DNA of 64,000 nt from an uncultured Sphingomonadaceae bacterium (GTDB lineage Bacteria > Pseudomonadota > Alphaproteobacteria > Sphingomonadales > Sphingomonadaceae). Where the stretch lies: positions 743,501-807,500 of the forward strand of contig CANNCV010000001.1 of assembly GCA_947503245.1 (NCBI GenBank), given 5' to 3'. Made by a program: the position numbers and the translations under genes. Positions 1 to 8,547 of the stretch are shown piece after piece. Below the pieces are notes generated by a model. That model had not been told where the DNA came from, did no database searches, and saw only the letters and a list, made by a program, of their open reading frames with translations. Within the stretch, counting starts at the first letter, position 1; every line of letters begins with the position of its first letter.

Positions 1-231
1 TTGGCGCAAGGGTGGACGATGCCGCATAAGACCGGCACGGGGCAAGATCTTGAAAAGCTGTCGACCGCTTACAACGATGTTGGTCTGCTGATCTCACCAA
101 AGGGCAATCATTATGCTGTTGCGGTGATGATCGGAGCAACCAACCGGCCTGTTGCGGAACGCCAGCAACTGATGCAGCAAGTCACCAAAGCGGTTATCAC
201 CTGTGAGAATGAAGGCTGGCCAGGCTGCTGA
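1..231 (+). CDS. Class A beta-lactamase-like serine hydrolase, C-terminal fragment
   Basis: Only the last 76 codons lie in the window, so the true start is upstream; the TTG at base 1 is simply the window edge. The fragment carries the class A KTG triad as HKTGTG near residue 9. It is followed by the usual C-terminal strand-helix pattern (AYNDVGLL, then YAVAVMI, then RQQLMQQVTKAV). In this family the KTG Lys/Thr line the active site opposite the catalytic Ser of SxxK, which is not visible here. The product should be periplasmic and hydrolyse beta-lactams or act as a related DD-peptidase-fold enzyme. Substrate class cannot be judged from this piece. Confidence 0.75.
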   Translation: MAQGWTMPHKTGTGQDLEKLSTAYNDVGLLISPKGNHYAVAVMIGATNRPVAERQQLMQQVTKAVITCENEGWPGC

Positions 232-270
232 ACGCTCGACAAGCGGTCTGCACAATGGCAAAGATGGCGT

Positions 271-1131
271 ATGACATTTGCGCTAGACCGTTTCGACCTT
301 GATGCTTTCATCCAATCGACCCTGACCGAAGATTTGGGCGCGCCGCTGCACGATGGCGGGCGCGATGTGACCAGCGAAAGCGTGATCCCGGAAGACGCAA
401 TATTCACCGGAGTGATGGATGCACGGCATGATTGTGTTATTGCAGGCCTGCCATTGGCGGAGGCATTTTTCTGTGCGCTCGACCCTCATGTTATGATTGA
501 GATATTGGTCGAAGAAGGCGCATCAGTGCATGCTGGCAGTGACCTTATGCGGCTGCGCGGAAAAGGCCGCGCAATGCTAACCGCAGAGCGTTCAGCATTG
601 AATACAGCGCAGCACTTGACCGGGATTGCGACACTGACACACAGCTATGTTGATCGTATCGCAGGAACGGGAGCGACCTTGCTGGATACACGCAAAACCC
701 TGCCGGGGCTGCGTAGCCTGGAAAAATACGCCACGCGTCAGGGCGGCGCGCGCAATCACCGCATGGGTTTGTGGGATGCCGCGATGATTAAGGATAATCA
801 TGTCGCCGTTGCGGGCAATGTGGGAGAGGCGGTGCGCCGTGCCAAGGCAGCAGGGGTGGAGCATATCATTTGCGAGGTTGACCATATTGACCAAATTGAC
901 CCAGCGATTGAGGCGGGCGCGAACCACATATTGCTCGACAATATGCCGCCGCCTGTGCTGCGCGAAGCCGTGGCGCTCATTGGTGATCGTGCGGATACGG
1001 AGGCCAGTGGCGGTGTCACATTGGAGACCATTCGCGCCATTGCCGAAACTGGTGTGCAATTTATCTCGGTCGGGCGGCTAACACAAAGCGCTCCAGCAGC
1101 CGATATTGGACTAGATTTTGCAGCGGTTTAA
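271..1131 (+). CDS. nadC: Nicotinate-nucleotide pyrophosphorylase (carboxylating)
   Basis: NadC converts quinolinate and PRPP to nicotinate mononucleotide, CO2 and PPi, the entry step from de novo quinolinate into NAD. The 286 residues match the family length. Visible signatures are TAERSALN (about 104-111), DTRKTLPGLR (139-148, PRPP/quinolinate-binding Arg and Lys), GGARNHRMGL (158-167) and KDNH (174-177), followed by the TIM-barrel repeats EVDHIDQ and LLDNM. The ATG at 271 is the first start in the open frame; a clear Shine-Dalgarno site is lacking. nadA and nadB are not adjacent. The 3' end overlaps the RNase T2 frame by 14 nt if that gene uses its TTG start. Confidence 0.95.
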   Translation: MTFALDRFDLDAFIQSTLTEDLGAPLHDGGRDVTSESVIPEDAIFTGVMDARHDCVIAGLPLAEAFFCALDPHVMIEILVEEGASVHAGSDLMRLRGKGRAMLTAERSALNTAQHLTGIATLTHSYVDRIAGTGATLLDTRKTLPGLRSLEKYATRQGGARNHRMGLWDAAMIKDNHVAVAGNVGEAVRRAKAAGVEHIICEVDHIDQIDPAIEAGANHILLDNMPPPVLREAVALIGDRADTEASGGVTLETIRAIAETGVQFISVGRLTQSAPAADIGLDFAAV

Positions 1132-1873
1132 TCTGCGCATCATGGCTGTGCTGGCTCTATTGCCTGCATTCATGCTGCCCATGGCGGCACAGGCGCAAAG
1201 CTATCAATGCCGTATTCCGCAAAATATCAGCAATCCGCCTCGGGTCAGCCGTCCTGCGGATGAGCGGCCCAGAGTGCGCGACATTGATGGCTTTGTACTG
1301 GCTATCAGCTGGTCCCCCGAATTTTGTAAAGGCCGCGAAGATGACCGGCGCAGCGCCACCCAATGCGGTGATTTGGATAATGCAGCGACGCAACGGCGCA
1401 TTGGTGATTTCGGTTTCATCCTGCATGGGTTGTGGCCTGAAGCGCGGGGCAGTGATTATCCGCGCTGGTGTGCTCCTGTAAAACCGCTAAGCCCGCGTAT
1501 CATTGCGGAAAATCTGTGCGCTATGCCGTCTGCTTATCTTATCAACCGGCAATGGGCTAAACATGGCATTTGCCTGACGCCTAATCCGGCCAGTTTTTTC
1601 CGCATATCGCGTACGATGTTTAATGCAGTGAAATATCCCGATATGGATGGGCTATCGCGTAACGATACGCTGACCATTGGCCGTTTTCGCGAGGCTTTTG
1701 CCAAAGTCAATCCCGGCCTGACCGGTGATATGGTGCGGATAAAAGCCAATCGGCGCGGCTGGCTGCAAGAGGTGCGCATCTGTCTGGCGCGCAATTATAA
1801 GCCGCGTGCTTGTCCGTCCCATATTCGTCGCAGCCGCGATAGCGACCGACTGAATATCTGGCGCGGCTATTAA
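1118..1873 (+). CDS. Secreted ribonuclease T2 family protein
   Basis: RNase T2 enzymes are exported, metal-independent endoribonucleases that cut via a 2',3'-cyclic intermediate. The TTG start at 1118 gives an Arg-containing n-region and a hydrophobic signal peptide ending AAQA around residue 26. The in-frame ATG at 1142 would remove the charged n-region, so TTG is preferred. CAS1 is FILHGLWPE (100-108, catalytic H103) and CAS2 is QWAKHG (145-150, H149). Cysteines at about 31, 70, 83, 118, 134 and 152 could form the family disulfides. The residue aligned with the catalytic Glu of CAS2 is Gln145, which may lower activity. It overlaps nadC and is probably cotranscribed with it. Confidence 0.85.
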   Translation: MQRFNLRIMAVLALLPAFMLPMAAQAQSYQCRIPQNISNPPRVSRPADERPRVRDIDGFVLAISWSPEFCKGREDDRRSATQCGDLDNAATQRRIGDFGFILHGLWPEARGSDYPRWCAPVKPLSPRIIAENLCAMPSAYLINRQWAKHGICLTPNPASFFRISRTMFNAVKYPDMDGLSRNDTLTIGRFREAFAKVNPGLTGDMVRIKANRRGWLQEVRICLARNYKPRACPSHIRRSRDSDRLNIWRGY

Positions 1874-1883
1874 CGTTTTATTT

Positions 1884-3245
1884 TTAGGCTTTCGTACCCG
1901 TCAGTACATCATCAGCCTGCAAACCCTTCCAACCCAATGCCAATACGCAGCCGCACAATATGGTGATAAGCGCAAAGGATGCAGGGGCGTAGACTGTGTA
2001 GAGCCAGACACCAACAAAGGGACCAAGCACAAAGGCAGCGCCATTTATGGATGCGACGATGCCCGCCACTTGGCCTTGTTCTGGCCGTGATACCGCTAAT
2101 GAAGCACCTGCTACAAAACCGGGCCGAAACAGACCAAAGCCCAAAGAGGCGATGATATAGCCCAGGGTGATGCTGTGCAGAGGTTGGGCCACCGCGATAA
2201 TCAAACAGCCAAATCCGCCCAGCAGGACACCCCATAATGTGGATGCGCGCGGCCCCATTTGCAGCTTGGGAATCAATCCCCATTGGGCCAGCAAAGTGGC
2301 AATGGCTCCAGCCATCAATACCAATCCGGTAGGACCGGCAGCCAATTCAGGCGTCTCGCGTAACTCCAATCGATCAAGCAGCAAAAAACCGATCATGCCC
2401 AATATTACGGCATGGGCATGGCCGCCAAGCAGGCCGGCCACCATCCAGGGACGAAGACGTTTGTCGTGCCAGCGCATACGCTGCTGCGTTTCTTCTTTGG
2501 GCAGAGCATTGGCGTCGTCATTTTGCTCTCCATCGTCATTATCGTCGCTTTCGCGTTCAACATAGCTGCTGTTCGATGGTTCGGAAACAACGCGCCCTCT
2601 TGCGGCATAGCGCGGGTCATCATCGGGCAGGAATATGCGCAATGCCACCAATACCATGAGGCCAAAAAGCGCGAAAAACAGAAAGGGTGAAGTCAGCCCC
2701 AACAGCGGCAGGATGAGCAATGGCGCTATTGCAGGGCCAATAACGGTGCCCAATCCAAAGGAGGATGAAACGACAGCCAGTGCCTGCGTTCTAAGTGACC
2801 GGTCTGTACGGGCTGCGACATAGGCTTGCACGGCTGGCGGTGCGGCTGAACCAAAGCCACCATAAAGTGTGCGCGAAAGAGCGAACAGGCACATGGTCAA
2901 CACTGCGCCCAGATATCCATTCAGACCAGCCCAAAGGACCATGCCGCAGCAAATGAAAGAAGTGATAAACCCCCAAATGCCAACCTTCATCAGCGCTTTG
3001 CGCCCGCGTTGATCTGACATGCGGGCCCAATATGGCGCGGTGACCATCCACAAAATAGCTGACCAGCTATAGGCCAGACTGACCCAATAATCGGCAATGC
3101 CCAGCTTCTCGCCAACAGCAGGCATAACCGATTGCATGGCGGTGTTCCCGGCGGCAGTGACCAGCATCACCATGAACAGCACAATCATGCGTTCACGCGC
3201 AATCGCCGTACCAGCCAGAGCTTTTGGAGAAGGTGTAGCGCTCAT
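1884..3245 (-). CDS. MFS efflux transporter (TetA/multidrug type)
   Basis: This 453-residue membrane protein shows about 12 hydrophobic segments and the MFS motif A loop between TM2 and TM3 (WARMSDQRGRKALM, about 73-86), so it is a proton-coupled exporter of the DHA1 type. The central loop between TM6 and TM7 (about 205-260) is unusually acidic, with ESDDNDDGEQNDD. The ATG at 3245 overlaps the TGA of the upstream monooxygenase-fold gene in an ATGA arrangement, so the two are translationally coupled. Substrate is not identifiable; drug or toxic-metabolite export is likely from the family. Confidence 0.85.
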   Translation of the reverse strand: MSATPSPKALAGTAIARERMIVLFMVMLVTAAGNTAMQSVMPAVGEKLGIADYWVSLAYSWSAILWMVTAPYWARMSDQRGRKALMKVGIWGFITSFICCGMVLWAGLNGYLGAVLTMCLFALSRTLYGGFGSAAPPAVQAYVAARTDRSLRTQALAVVSSSFGLGTVIGPAIAPLLILPLLGLTSPFLFFALFGLMVLVALRIFLPDDDPRYAARGRVVSEPSNSSYVERESDDNDDGEQNDDANALPKEETQQRMRWHDKRLRPWMVAGLLGGHAHAVILGMIGFLLLDRLELRETPELAAGPTGLVLMAGAIATLLAQWGLIPKLQMGPRASTLWGVLLGGFGCLIIAVAQPLHSITLGYIIASLGFGLFRPGFVAGASLAVSRPEQGQVAGIVASINGAAFVLGPFVGVWLYTVYAPASFALITILCGCVLALGWKGLQADDVLTGTKA

Positions 3246-3589
3246 GGCCAGCTATATCCGCGTGTCACTTTAGCAATGGTAATGGTATAGCTGTCATACC
3301 ATGTGCTCCGGCCCTGATCGCGCATTATTTTGTGATCCTCATTGTCTCGCCAACCAATGGCCGCCGCTTCGTCGCGCCAATAGCTGATCGTTATGCCAAA
3401 GCCATCAGGCCCGCGTGCATGGGTCATATCCAGATAGCCTGTTTGTGCTTTGGCCAGATTTTCCATCTGCTGTGCCGCCTTATCATATCCCGCTCTATCA
3501 GCGCTATTGCGCTGAGCACAGAAAATGACCGCGACGGATCCCACAGGATATGGATGGTTATGATCGTCATAGCGCATGGCGTTTTTCAT
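3242..3589 (-). CDS. Antibiotic biosynthesis monooxygenase (ABM) fold protein
   Basis: A small alpha/beta protein of about 115 residues resembling the ABM dimeric ferredoxin-like fold. It has a first strand VGSVAVIFCAQR, a helix with YDKAAQQMENLAKAQTGYLDM, the strand ITISYWRDEAAAIGWRDNEDH, and a late ARG/TWYDSYTITI strand. The SYW and ..W..N..H pattern is typical of ABM proteins near transporters. Three starts are possible: TTG 3598, ATG 3589 and ATG 3577; none has a clear ribosome-binding site, and I report the first ATG. Members are cofactor-free monooxygenases or simple ligand-binding proteins, so the enzymatic role is unproven. It lies first in a two-gene operon with the MFS exporter. Confidence 0.7.
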   Translation of the reverse strand: MKNAMRYDDHNHPYPVGSVAVIFCAQRNSADRAGYDKAAQQMENLAKAQTGYLDMTHARGPDGFGITISYWRDEAAAIGWRDNEDHKIMRDQGRSTWYDSYTITIAKVTRGYSWP

Positions 3590-3741
3590 AAGTGGCAAAT
3601 CATGTGGATGCCAGTTTTTAGTGAGCGCAAAATGATAGCTGACAATTTATCATTACGTTTGAGTGACTAATCGCTTGGGTCTCGGTGCCGTAGCGTCTAT
3701 CATGCCTTTATCACAAATTTGTCACCGGAGTTGAGGACAAG

Positions 3742-4365
3742 ATGAGCAATGAACTTTCCGCCCCGTCGCCTTGGGCCAAATTAAAAGCCAAAGTGCAACA
3801 AAAGCTTGGGCCATGGGGCGTTTTCTTCAAAGGGTTTTTGAAACATCCTGTCATGGTCGGGTCTATCATTCCTTCCTCTCGCTTTACGATTAAGAAGATG
3901 CTTGCTCCGGTTGATTGGGATAATACAAAATTATTCGTCGAATATGGACCAGGTGTCGGTACTTTCTGCCGCCCTATATTGGACCGTTTGCCGCGGTCTG
4001 GCACTTTGATCGTCATCGACACCAATAAGGATTTTATCGACTATCTTGAGAGTTCTATTGGCGATAGTCGCTTTCATGCTGTGCATGGCTCAGCTGCCGA
4101 TGTGGAAGAGATTATTGCAGCATTGGGTTTTGACCATGCTGATTATGTTCTTTCCGGCTTACCATTTTCAACCCTGCCTGACGGGCTGGGTGAAGAGATA
4201 GCCGCTGCGACGGGCCGCGCGGTTCGGCCTGGCGGGGCTTTTCTGGTGTATCAGTTTAGTGCTGCTTGCCGAACATTCATGGCGCCGCATTTCGCCAAAA
4301 TCGATGCCGGTTTTGAGTTTTGGAATATCTTGCCGTGCAAATTATTCTGGGGCTGGAAAGAGTAA
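3742..4365 (+). CDS. SAM-dependent methyltransferase, PmtA/KsgA-like (phospholipid N-methyltransferase type)
   Basis: 207 residues with a Rossmann methyltransferase core. The glycine-rich SAM loop is VEYGPGVGTF (about 66-75), acidic strand end VIDTN (92-96), and a catalytic-loop motif SGLPFS (about 137-142) like that of rRNA-adenine and bacterial phosphatidylethanolamine N-methyltransferases. The N-terminal stretch FFKGFLKHPVMVGSIIPSS is typical of alphaproteobacterial PmtA-like proteins. The likely activity is methylation of phosphatidylethanolamine, although related family members remain uncharacterised. A GAGG Shine-Dalgarno site sits 7 nt before ATG 3742. A hairpin begins at its stop codon. 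Confidence 0.75.
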   Translation: MSNELSAPSPWAKLKAKVQQKLGPWGVFFKGFLKHPVMVGSIIPSSRFTIKKMLAPVDWDNTKLFVEYGPGVGTFCRPILDRLPRSGTLIVIDTNKDFIDYLESSIGDSRFHAVHGSAADVEEIIAALGFDHADYVLSGLPFSTLPDGLGEEIAAATGRAVRPGGAFLVYQFSAACRTFMAPHFAKIDAGFEFWNILPCKLFWGWKE

Positions 4366-4388
4366 GGCGTCTATCTTTACGGACGCCT
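4365..4388 (+). terminator. Hairpin at the methyltransferase 3' end
   Basis: Arms AGGCGTC (4365-4371) and GACGCCT (4382-4388) pair perfectly over 7 bp with a 10-nt loop. The left arm starts on the last base of the TAA stop. No T-run follows, so it is a weak or mRNA-stabilising terminator rather than a textbook intrinsic one. Confidence 0.45.
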
Positions 4389-4508
4389 ATTGTGCCTGCT
4401 GAACACGGCAAATGGTGACCATGCATGGGCGCAGGATTTCCTTGACTCTTGCATGTTCACTGGGCTAATCGCCTTGCTTTCAAGACAGTTATATGAAGGG
4501 TTTACGCC

Positions 4509-4853
4509 ATGGCGCGCGTTACAGTTGAAGATTGCGTTGATAAAGTCACTAACCGGTTCGATCTGGTTTTGCTGGCCGCACAGCGTGCGCGTGAAATTTC
4601 TGGCGGCGCAGAGCTGACGCTTGATCGTGATCGGGATAAGAACCCCGTTGTTGCATTGCGTGAAATTGCTGAAGTCACCATTAAACCTGACGATCTGGAA
4701 GAAGGCTTGATTCAGTCTCTGCAAAAAGTGCAGATGGACGATGAAGATGTTCCTGATGAAGTCGGCTCGCTCAGCAAATCTGCTGAAGCATTGCGTCTGA
4801 CAGCATCAGCGCCAACACGCACAACATCGATCAGCACCGACTTTGAAGGCTAA
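4509..4853 (+). CDS. rpoZ: DNA-directed RNA polymerase omega subunit
   Basis: Omega binds and helps assemble the beta' subunit of RNA polymerase. The opening [30 protein letters not shown] is the conserved omega signature (residues 1-30). It is followed by the [10 protein letters not shown] segment (about 45-54) that contacts beta'. The 114 residues include an acidic, alphaproteobacteria-style C-terminal extension. An AAGGG Shine-Dalgarno site precedes the ATG by 9 nt. In related genomes rpoZ often stands with spoT; here it is monocistronic, bounded downstream by a strong intrinsic terminator. Confidence 0.95.
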   Translation: MARVTVEDCVDKVTNRFDLVLLAAQRAREISGGAELTLDRDRDKNPVVALREIAEVTIKPDDLEEGLIQSLQKVQMDDEDVPDEVGSLSKSAEALRLTASAPTRTTSISTDFEG

Positions 4854-4872
4854 GCTTCGTCATCACGGATAG

Positions 4873-4900
4873 AAAAAGGCCCCTTTTTGGGGCCTTTTTT
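4873..4900 (+). terminator. Rho-independent terminator of rpoZ
   Basis: Perfect 11-bp inverted repeat AAAAAGGCCCC (4873-4883) / GGGGCCTTTTT (4889-4899) with a 5-nt loop and a final T-run. It is 19 nt past the rpoZ stop. The A/T arms make it function in both orientations, so it may also end the convergent minus-strand gene at 4968. Confidence 0.9.
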
Positions 4901-4967
4901 GTATCTGTTTGAGAATAGGTCTGAATGGTATCGGCTGATTTATTTCGCCCCGACTATTTTGCTCAAG

Positions 4968-5357
4968 CTATTGTGTTTTGCAGGGATAACGTTTCTTCAT
5001 CAGATCATATAATGCCGTCTTTACCGATATCCGCCCGCGGCTTTTGGCGGGGTAACTGCGGAAATGGTTGAGCAATTGGTCGCTGTTGATGTTTGATTGC
5101 CCCTTTGGCGGCGGACAACTATGCGGTGCCTTACCGGTTTTGCGGGCTTTTTGAATGTCGGCGCGATACAGTTTTGACGCGCCCTCAATCTCATTTTTCA
5201 GCAGCTCTATGTCTGATGAACCCAATGCCAATATGCCCTGAGCTTTCAAAGCATCGGCCTTTTGCAAAAATGTGGCGATGGACATGGAGCCATTGGCGGC
5301 GACCAATAGCCCTGCAGCCAATAAAAGACCTGATATTTTATAACTGTTCATCGACAT
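4968..5357 (-). CDS. Small exported protein, conserved hypothetical
   Basis: 129 residues beginning with a signal peptide (hydrophobic GLLLAAGLLVAANG, about 10-23). The mature part is rich in Lys/Ser and carries an ATFLQKADALKAQG helix and two cysteines (SCPPPKG near 79-85 and YPCK near 124-127) that could pair. I recognise the pattern (KADALK ... SDQLLNHFRSYP ... ALYDLMKKRYPC) as one seen in sphingomonads, but no function is known to me. The only Shine-Dalgarno candidate, GAGGG 10 nt before ATG 5357, lies inside a long hairpin (5362-5405), so translation may be conditional. It could be read through from ftsH. Confidence 0.7.
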   Translation of the reverse strand: MSMNSYKISGLLLAAGLLVAANGSMSIATFLQKADALKAQGILALGSSDIELLKNEIEGASKLYRADIQKARKTGKAPHSCPPPKGQSNINSDQLLNHFRSYPAKSRGRISVKTALYDLMKKRYPCKTQ

Positions 5358-5405
5358 AAAAATTCACCCTCTGAAACGCCTGTGGTTGGCGCTTAGAGGG
5401 TGAAT
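5358..5405 (-). terminator. Terminator-like hairpin covering a Shine-Dalgarno site
   Basis: Read on the minus strand, an 18-bp stem (ATTCACCCTCT + AAGCGCC pairing with GGCGTTT + AGAGGGTGAAT, one bulged C, one G-U pair, 7-nt loop) is followed at once by TTTTT and then the ATG of the 129-residue exported protein. It has the full form of an intrinsic terminator for ftsH. The GAGGG ribosome-binding site of the next gene lies in its 3' arm. Whether it terminates, controls translation, or both is inference. Confidence 0.75.
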
Positions 5406-5448
5406 ATTATCTGAATTATCGGCTGACAAGCAGCAGATGGATAGAGGG

Positions 5449-7410
5449 TTATGCGCCTTCAGGGTTTGGCGAACCAAATGGCTTTTTGCGCTTACCTGCT
5501 TTGGGGATAGACGTGCCGACATCCGTAATGATCGCGGTTGTCTTGCCGCTATTATCATCCTCACGGTCGATGGTGCCAGTATCCAGCAACTGCTTGATTT
5601 CCTGACCCGTCAGCGTCTCATATTCCAGCAAGGCCTGTGCAAGTGCGTGCAACTGATCTTCATTATCCGACAGCAGTTGCTTTGCCTTTTCATAGCCTGA
5701 ATCGATGATCCGGCGGATCTCCTTATCAATGGCTTTGGACGTTTCCCCGGACATCATGGTCCGCTGTGTCTGGCCCATGCCAAGATAGCCTTCGCCCTGC
5801 TCTTCATATTGTACAGGGCCGAGCTCATCCGACATGCCCCATTTGGTTACCATGTCGCGCGCCAAGCTGGTGGCATATTGAATATCGCCGCTCGCACCAG
5901 ATGACACTTTGTCATAGCCAAAGATAATTTCTTCGGCGACACGGCCACCCATGGAAACGGAGAGGTTGGCGTACATTTTGTCGCGATGATAGCTATAGCT
6001 GTCCCGCTCCGGCAAACGCATAACCATGCCCAAAGCACGGCCACGCGGAATGATTGTTGCCTTATGAATAGGGTCAGAAGCTGGCTCATGAACCGCAACG
6101 ATAGCGTGGCCAGCCTCGTGATAGGCGGTCATCTTTTTCTCGTCCTCAGTCATGACCATGGACTTGCGTTCGCTGCCCATCATCACCTTGTCTTTGGCGT
6201 CTTCAAATTCCTGCATCGCGACCAGTCTTTTGGCGCGGCGTGCAGCCAGCAAAGCTGCTTCATTGACCAGATTAGCCAAATCAGCACCGGAAAATCCGGG
6301 TGTACCGCGTGCAATGGTGCGTGAATTGACATCGGGTGCTAGCGGCACTTTTTTCATATGTACGGCCAGAATTTTTTCACGACCTTCAATATCCGGCACA
6401 GGAACTACGACTTGACGGTCAAAACGGCCCGGACGCAGCAATGCAGGGTCCAGAACATCAGGACGGTTGGTCGCGGCGATAATGATGATGCCTTCATTAG
6501 CTTCAAAACCGTCCATCTCAACCAAAAGCTGGTTTAATGTCTGCTCACGCTCATCATTGGAATTCCCCAAACCATTGCCGCGAGAGCGGCCAACCGCATC
6601 GATCTCGTCGATGAACAATATGCACGGCGCGTTTTTCTTCGCTTGCTCAAACATGTCACGCACACGGCTTGCGCCTACGCCAACAAACATTTCAACAAAG
6701 TCAGACCCTGAGATGGTGAAGAAAGGAACGCCTGCCTCGCCTGCAATGGCGCGGGCCAGAAGTGTTTTACCCGTACCAGGGGAGCCGACAAGCAACGCCC
6801 CTTTGGGTATTTTGCCGCCAAGGCGGGCAAATTTTTGCGGGTCTTTCAGAAACTCTACAATTTCCTGAAGCTCTTCACGCGCTTCATCAATGCCGGCAAC
6901 ATCTTCAAATGTTACTTTGCCATGTTTTTCAGTGAGCATTTTGGCTTTGGATTTGCCGAAGCCCATTGCTCCGCCAGCGCCGCCACCTTTTTGCACTTGT
7001 CGCATGATGAAAAATGCAATGCCGATGATCAGCAGGAACGGCAGAACGTTGAGCAATACCATAGTCAGCAGACTGGTTCGCTCTGCTGCCTTACCCGTAT
7101 ATTCAACGCCGTTTTCTTCAAGCAATGGCACGAGTGTATTGTCATTCTCTACCGGCACGGTGACAACGCGTTTATTGTCGTCAGTAATCGCGATAATTTG
7201 CTCTTTGGCGATCTGCGCACTTTTGATTTTGCCACTCACAACCTGCTCACGGAAGTTGGAATAGCTGACGGCATCTGCATTGGCAGTGGCGTCACCGGTG
7301 TTGAACATGGTCACAACAACCAGCAGCCCGACAATTACGCCGGCCCAAATGAGCATATTTTTAGCCCATGGGTTGGGGTTTTCCGGTTCTTTATCTTCGT
7401 TCATAGCCAA
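5449..7410 (-). CDS. ftsH: ATP-dependent zinc metalloprotease FtsH
   Basis: Inner-membrane AAA+ protease that degrades misfolded membrane proteins and regulators. The 653 residues show TM1 (about 18-35), a periplasmic segment, TM2 (115-136), the pore motif MFVG (241-244), Walker A GSPGTGKT (209-216), Walker B ILFIDEID (264-271), the second region of homology around RPGRFDRQ (326-333) and the zinc-site HEAGH (431-435). All catalytic motifs are intact. It lies downstream of tilS in the minus-strand run cpoB-tilS-ftsH, an order common in this lineage, and is followed by a strong hairpin. Confidence 0.98.
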   Translation of the reverse strand: MAMNEDKEPENPNPWAKNMLIWAGVIVGLLVVVTMFNTGDATANADAVSYSNFREQVVSGKIKSAQIAKEQIIAITDDNKRVVTVPVENDNTLVPLLEENGVEYTGKAAERTSLLTMVLLNVLPFLLIIGIAFFIMRQVQKGGGAGGAMGFGKSKAKMLTEKHGKVTFEDVAGIDEAREELQEIVEFLKDPQKFARLGGKIPKGALLVGSPGTGKTLLARAIAGEAGVPFFTISGSDFVEMFVGVGASRVRDMFEQAKKNAPCILFIDEIDAVGRSRGNGLGNSNDEREQTLNQLLVEMDGFEANEGIIIIAATNRPDVLDPALLRPGRFDRQVVVPVPDIEGREKILAVHMKKVPLAPDVNSRTIARGTPGFSGADLANLVNEAALLAARRAKRLVAMQEFEDAKDKVMMGSERKSMVMTEDEKKMTAYHEAGHAIVAVHEPASDPIHKATIIPRGRALGMVMRLPERDSYSYHRDKMYANLSVSMGGRVAEEIIFGYDKVSSGASGDIQYATSLARDMVTKWGMSDELGPVQYEEQGEGYLGMGQTQRTMMSGETSKAIDKEIRRIIDSGYEKAKQLLSDNEDQLHALAQALLEYETLTGQEIKQLLDTGTIDREDDNSGKTTAIITDVGTSIPKAGKRKKPFGSPNPEGA

Positions 7411-7530
7411 ACATCTCTTTTCATCGTGCGATTCTTATTAATAGATAAGCGCATTTCGCCAAAGTACAATATAGACCGGCTGACCATGCCATAAGGTTAA
7501 TGACGCAAAGAATCGCAGATCCGTTGCAAT

Positions 7531-8547
7531 TTACGACGATTTGCGCGGCGGGGCGGGGGCAAAATACCAAATATCGCCCTTGATGCTGCACAAAATATCG
7601 CCTTGCACGGTCTTTTTCCGGCTTTTGAGCGATTGCACCACGCGGTTCAAAGCGCTGCCCCTTGGCTGGTAATTAGGTCGCAAATACTGAAGGGCCAGAA
7701 AAACCAGCCTTAAAAGAATTTCTTCCGGTAAATCGTCAGGGTTAATGGCGGCATGGTCGTTCGCGCATTTGAGATGGCTTTTGGCGAAATGCTCGCCAGC
7801 CCAAACCAAAGCCATATTGGCATTATCCAAAGCCTGCGCCGTCCTGTTGGCAGCAATGGGGTCAAGCCAGTCACATGATGCTAATGCTTGCCTGATTTGC
7901 ACGCGGTCAAAAGCTCTGTTCTCGTTGCTGGGGTCAGTACTGAATGGTATTTTTTGCGCAGTGACATAGTTAACCAATTGCTCTTTGGTAAAGGGCAGAC
8001 ATGGCCGCATGATCGCAACATCGCCATCACCCTTATGCACCGCACGAATGGCGGCCATTCCAGCGACACCACTGCCACGGTTCAGCCGCATGATAAGTGT
8101 TTCCAACTGATCGTCTGCATGATGGGCGGTCAATATGCATTGTGCGCCTTCGGCATGGGCCCATTGCTGCAAAAGTGCGTAGCGACAGTCACGGGCACGC
8201 GATTGAACATTGCCTGTAATCGGTTCCTCAGGTAGCAAAATGGCATGGTCAATGTCATGCTGCGCGCAAAATTGCGCCACCATCGCCGCTTCGGTATGGC
8301 TTTCCCTGCGCAGCTGATGGTCAACTGTTGCGGCAATGATTGTAAGGTCAGCCACTTTGTTGGCCAATGCTAATAGCGCCATGCTGTCTGGCCCACCGGA
8401 AACGGCAACCAAGCATATGCCTATCTTGGCTATTGATACGCCCGACAGCCGTTCCAGCTCGGTTGCAAATTGCGCCTCAATCTCAGCACTATTGCCAGAC
8501 TGTCCCTTTTGCAAAGGCAAGTCTTTACGAGCAGCCAGCGGTTTCAC
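7531..8547 (-). CDS. tilS: tRNA(Ile)-lysidine synthase
   Basis: TilS attaches lysine to C34 of the AUA-reading tRNA-Ile, changing its decoding and charging. The PP-loop ATP pyrophosphatase signature SGGPDS is at 50-55, followed by VDHQLR (about 76-81) and TAHHADDQLETLIMRLNRGSG, the conserved catalytic block. At 338 residues it is shorter than the roughly 430-residue E. coli form and lacks most of the C-terminal domains, as is usual for alphaproteobacteria. The start at 8547 overlaps the cpoB 3' end by 23 nt. The first 40 residues are poorly conserved, so a later non-ATG start cannot be excluded. Confidence 0.93.
   Translation of the reverse strand: MKPLAARKDLPLQKGQSGNSAEIEAQFATELERLSGVSIAKIGICLVAVSGGPDSMALLALANKVADLTIIAATVDHQLRRESHTEAAMVAQFCAQHDIDHAILLPEEPITGNVQSRARDCRYALLQQWAHAEGAQCILTAHHADDQLETLIMRLNRGSGVAGMAAIRAVHKGDGDVAIMRPCLPFTKEQLVNYVTAQKIPFSTDPSNENRAFDRVQIRQALASCDWLDPIAANRTAQALDNANMALVWAGEHFAKSHLKCANDHAAINPDDLPEEILLRLVFLALQYLRPNYQPRGSALNRVVQSLKSRKKTVQGDILCSIKGDIWYFAPAPPRKSS

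Noticed and set aside
6835-7494. 219-codon plus-strand frame over the 5' part of ftsH
   Set aside because: Antisense to ftsH with complete motifs; no signal, domain or ribosome-binding site supports it.
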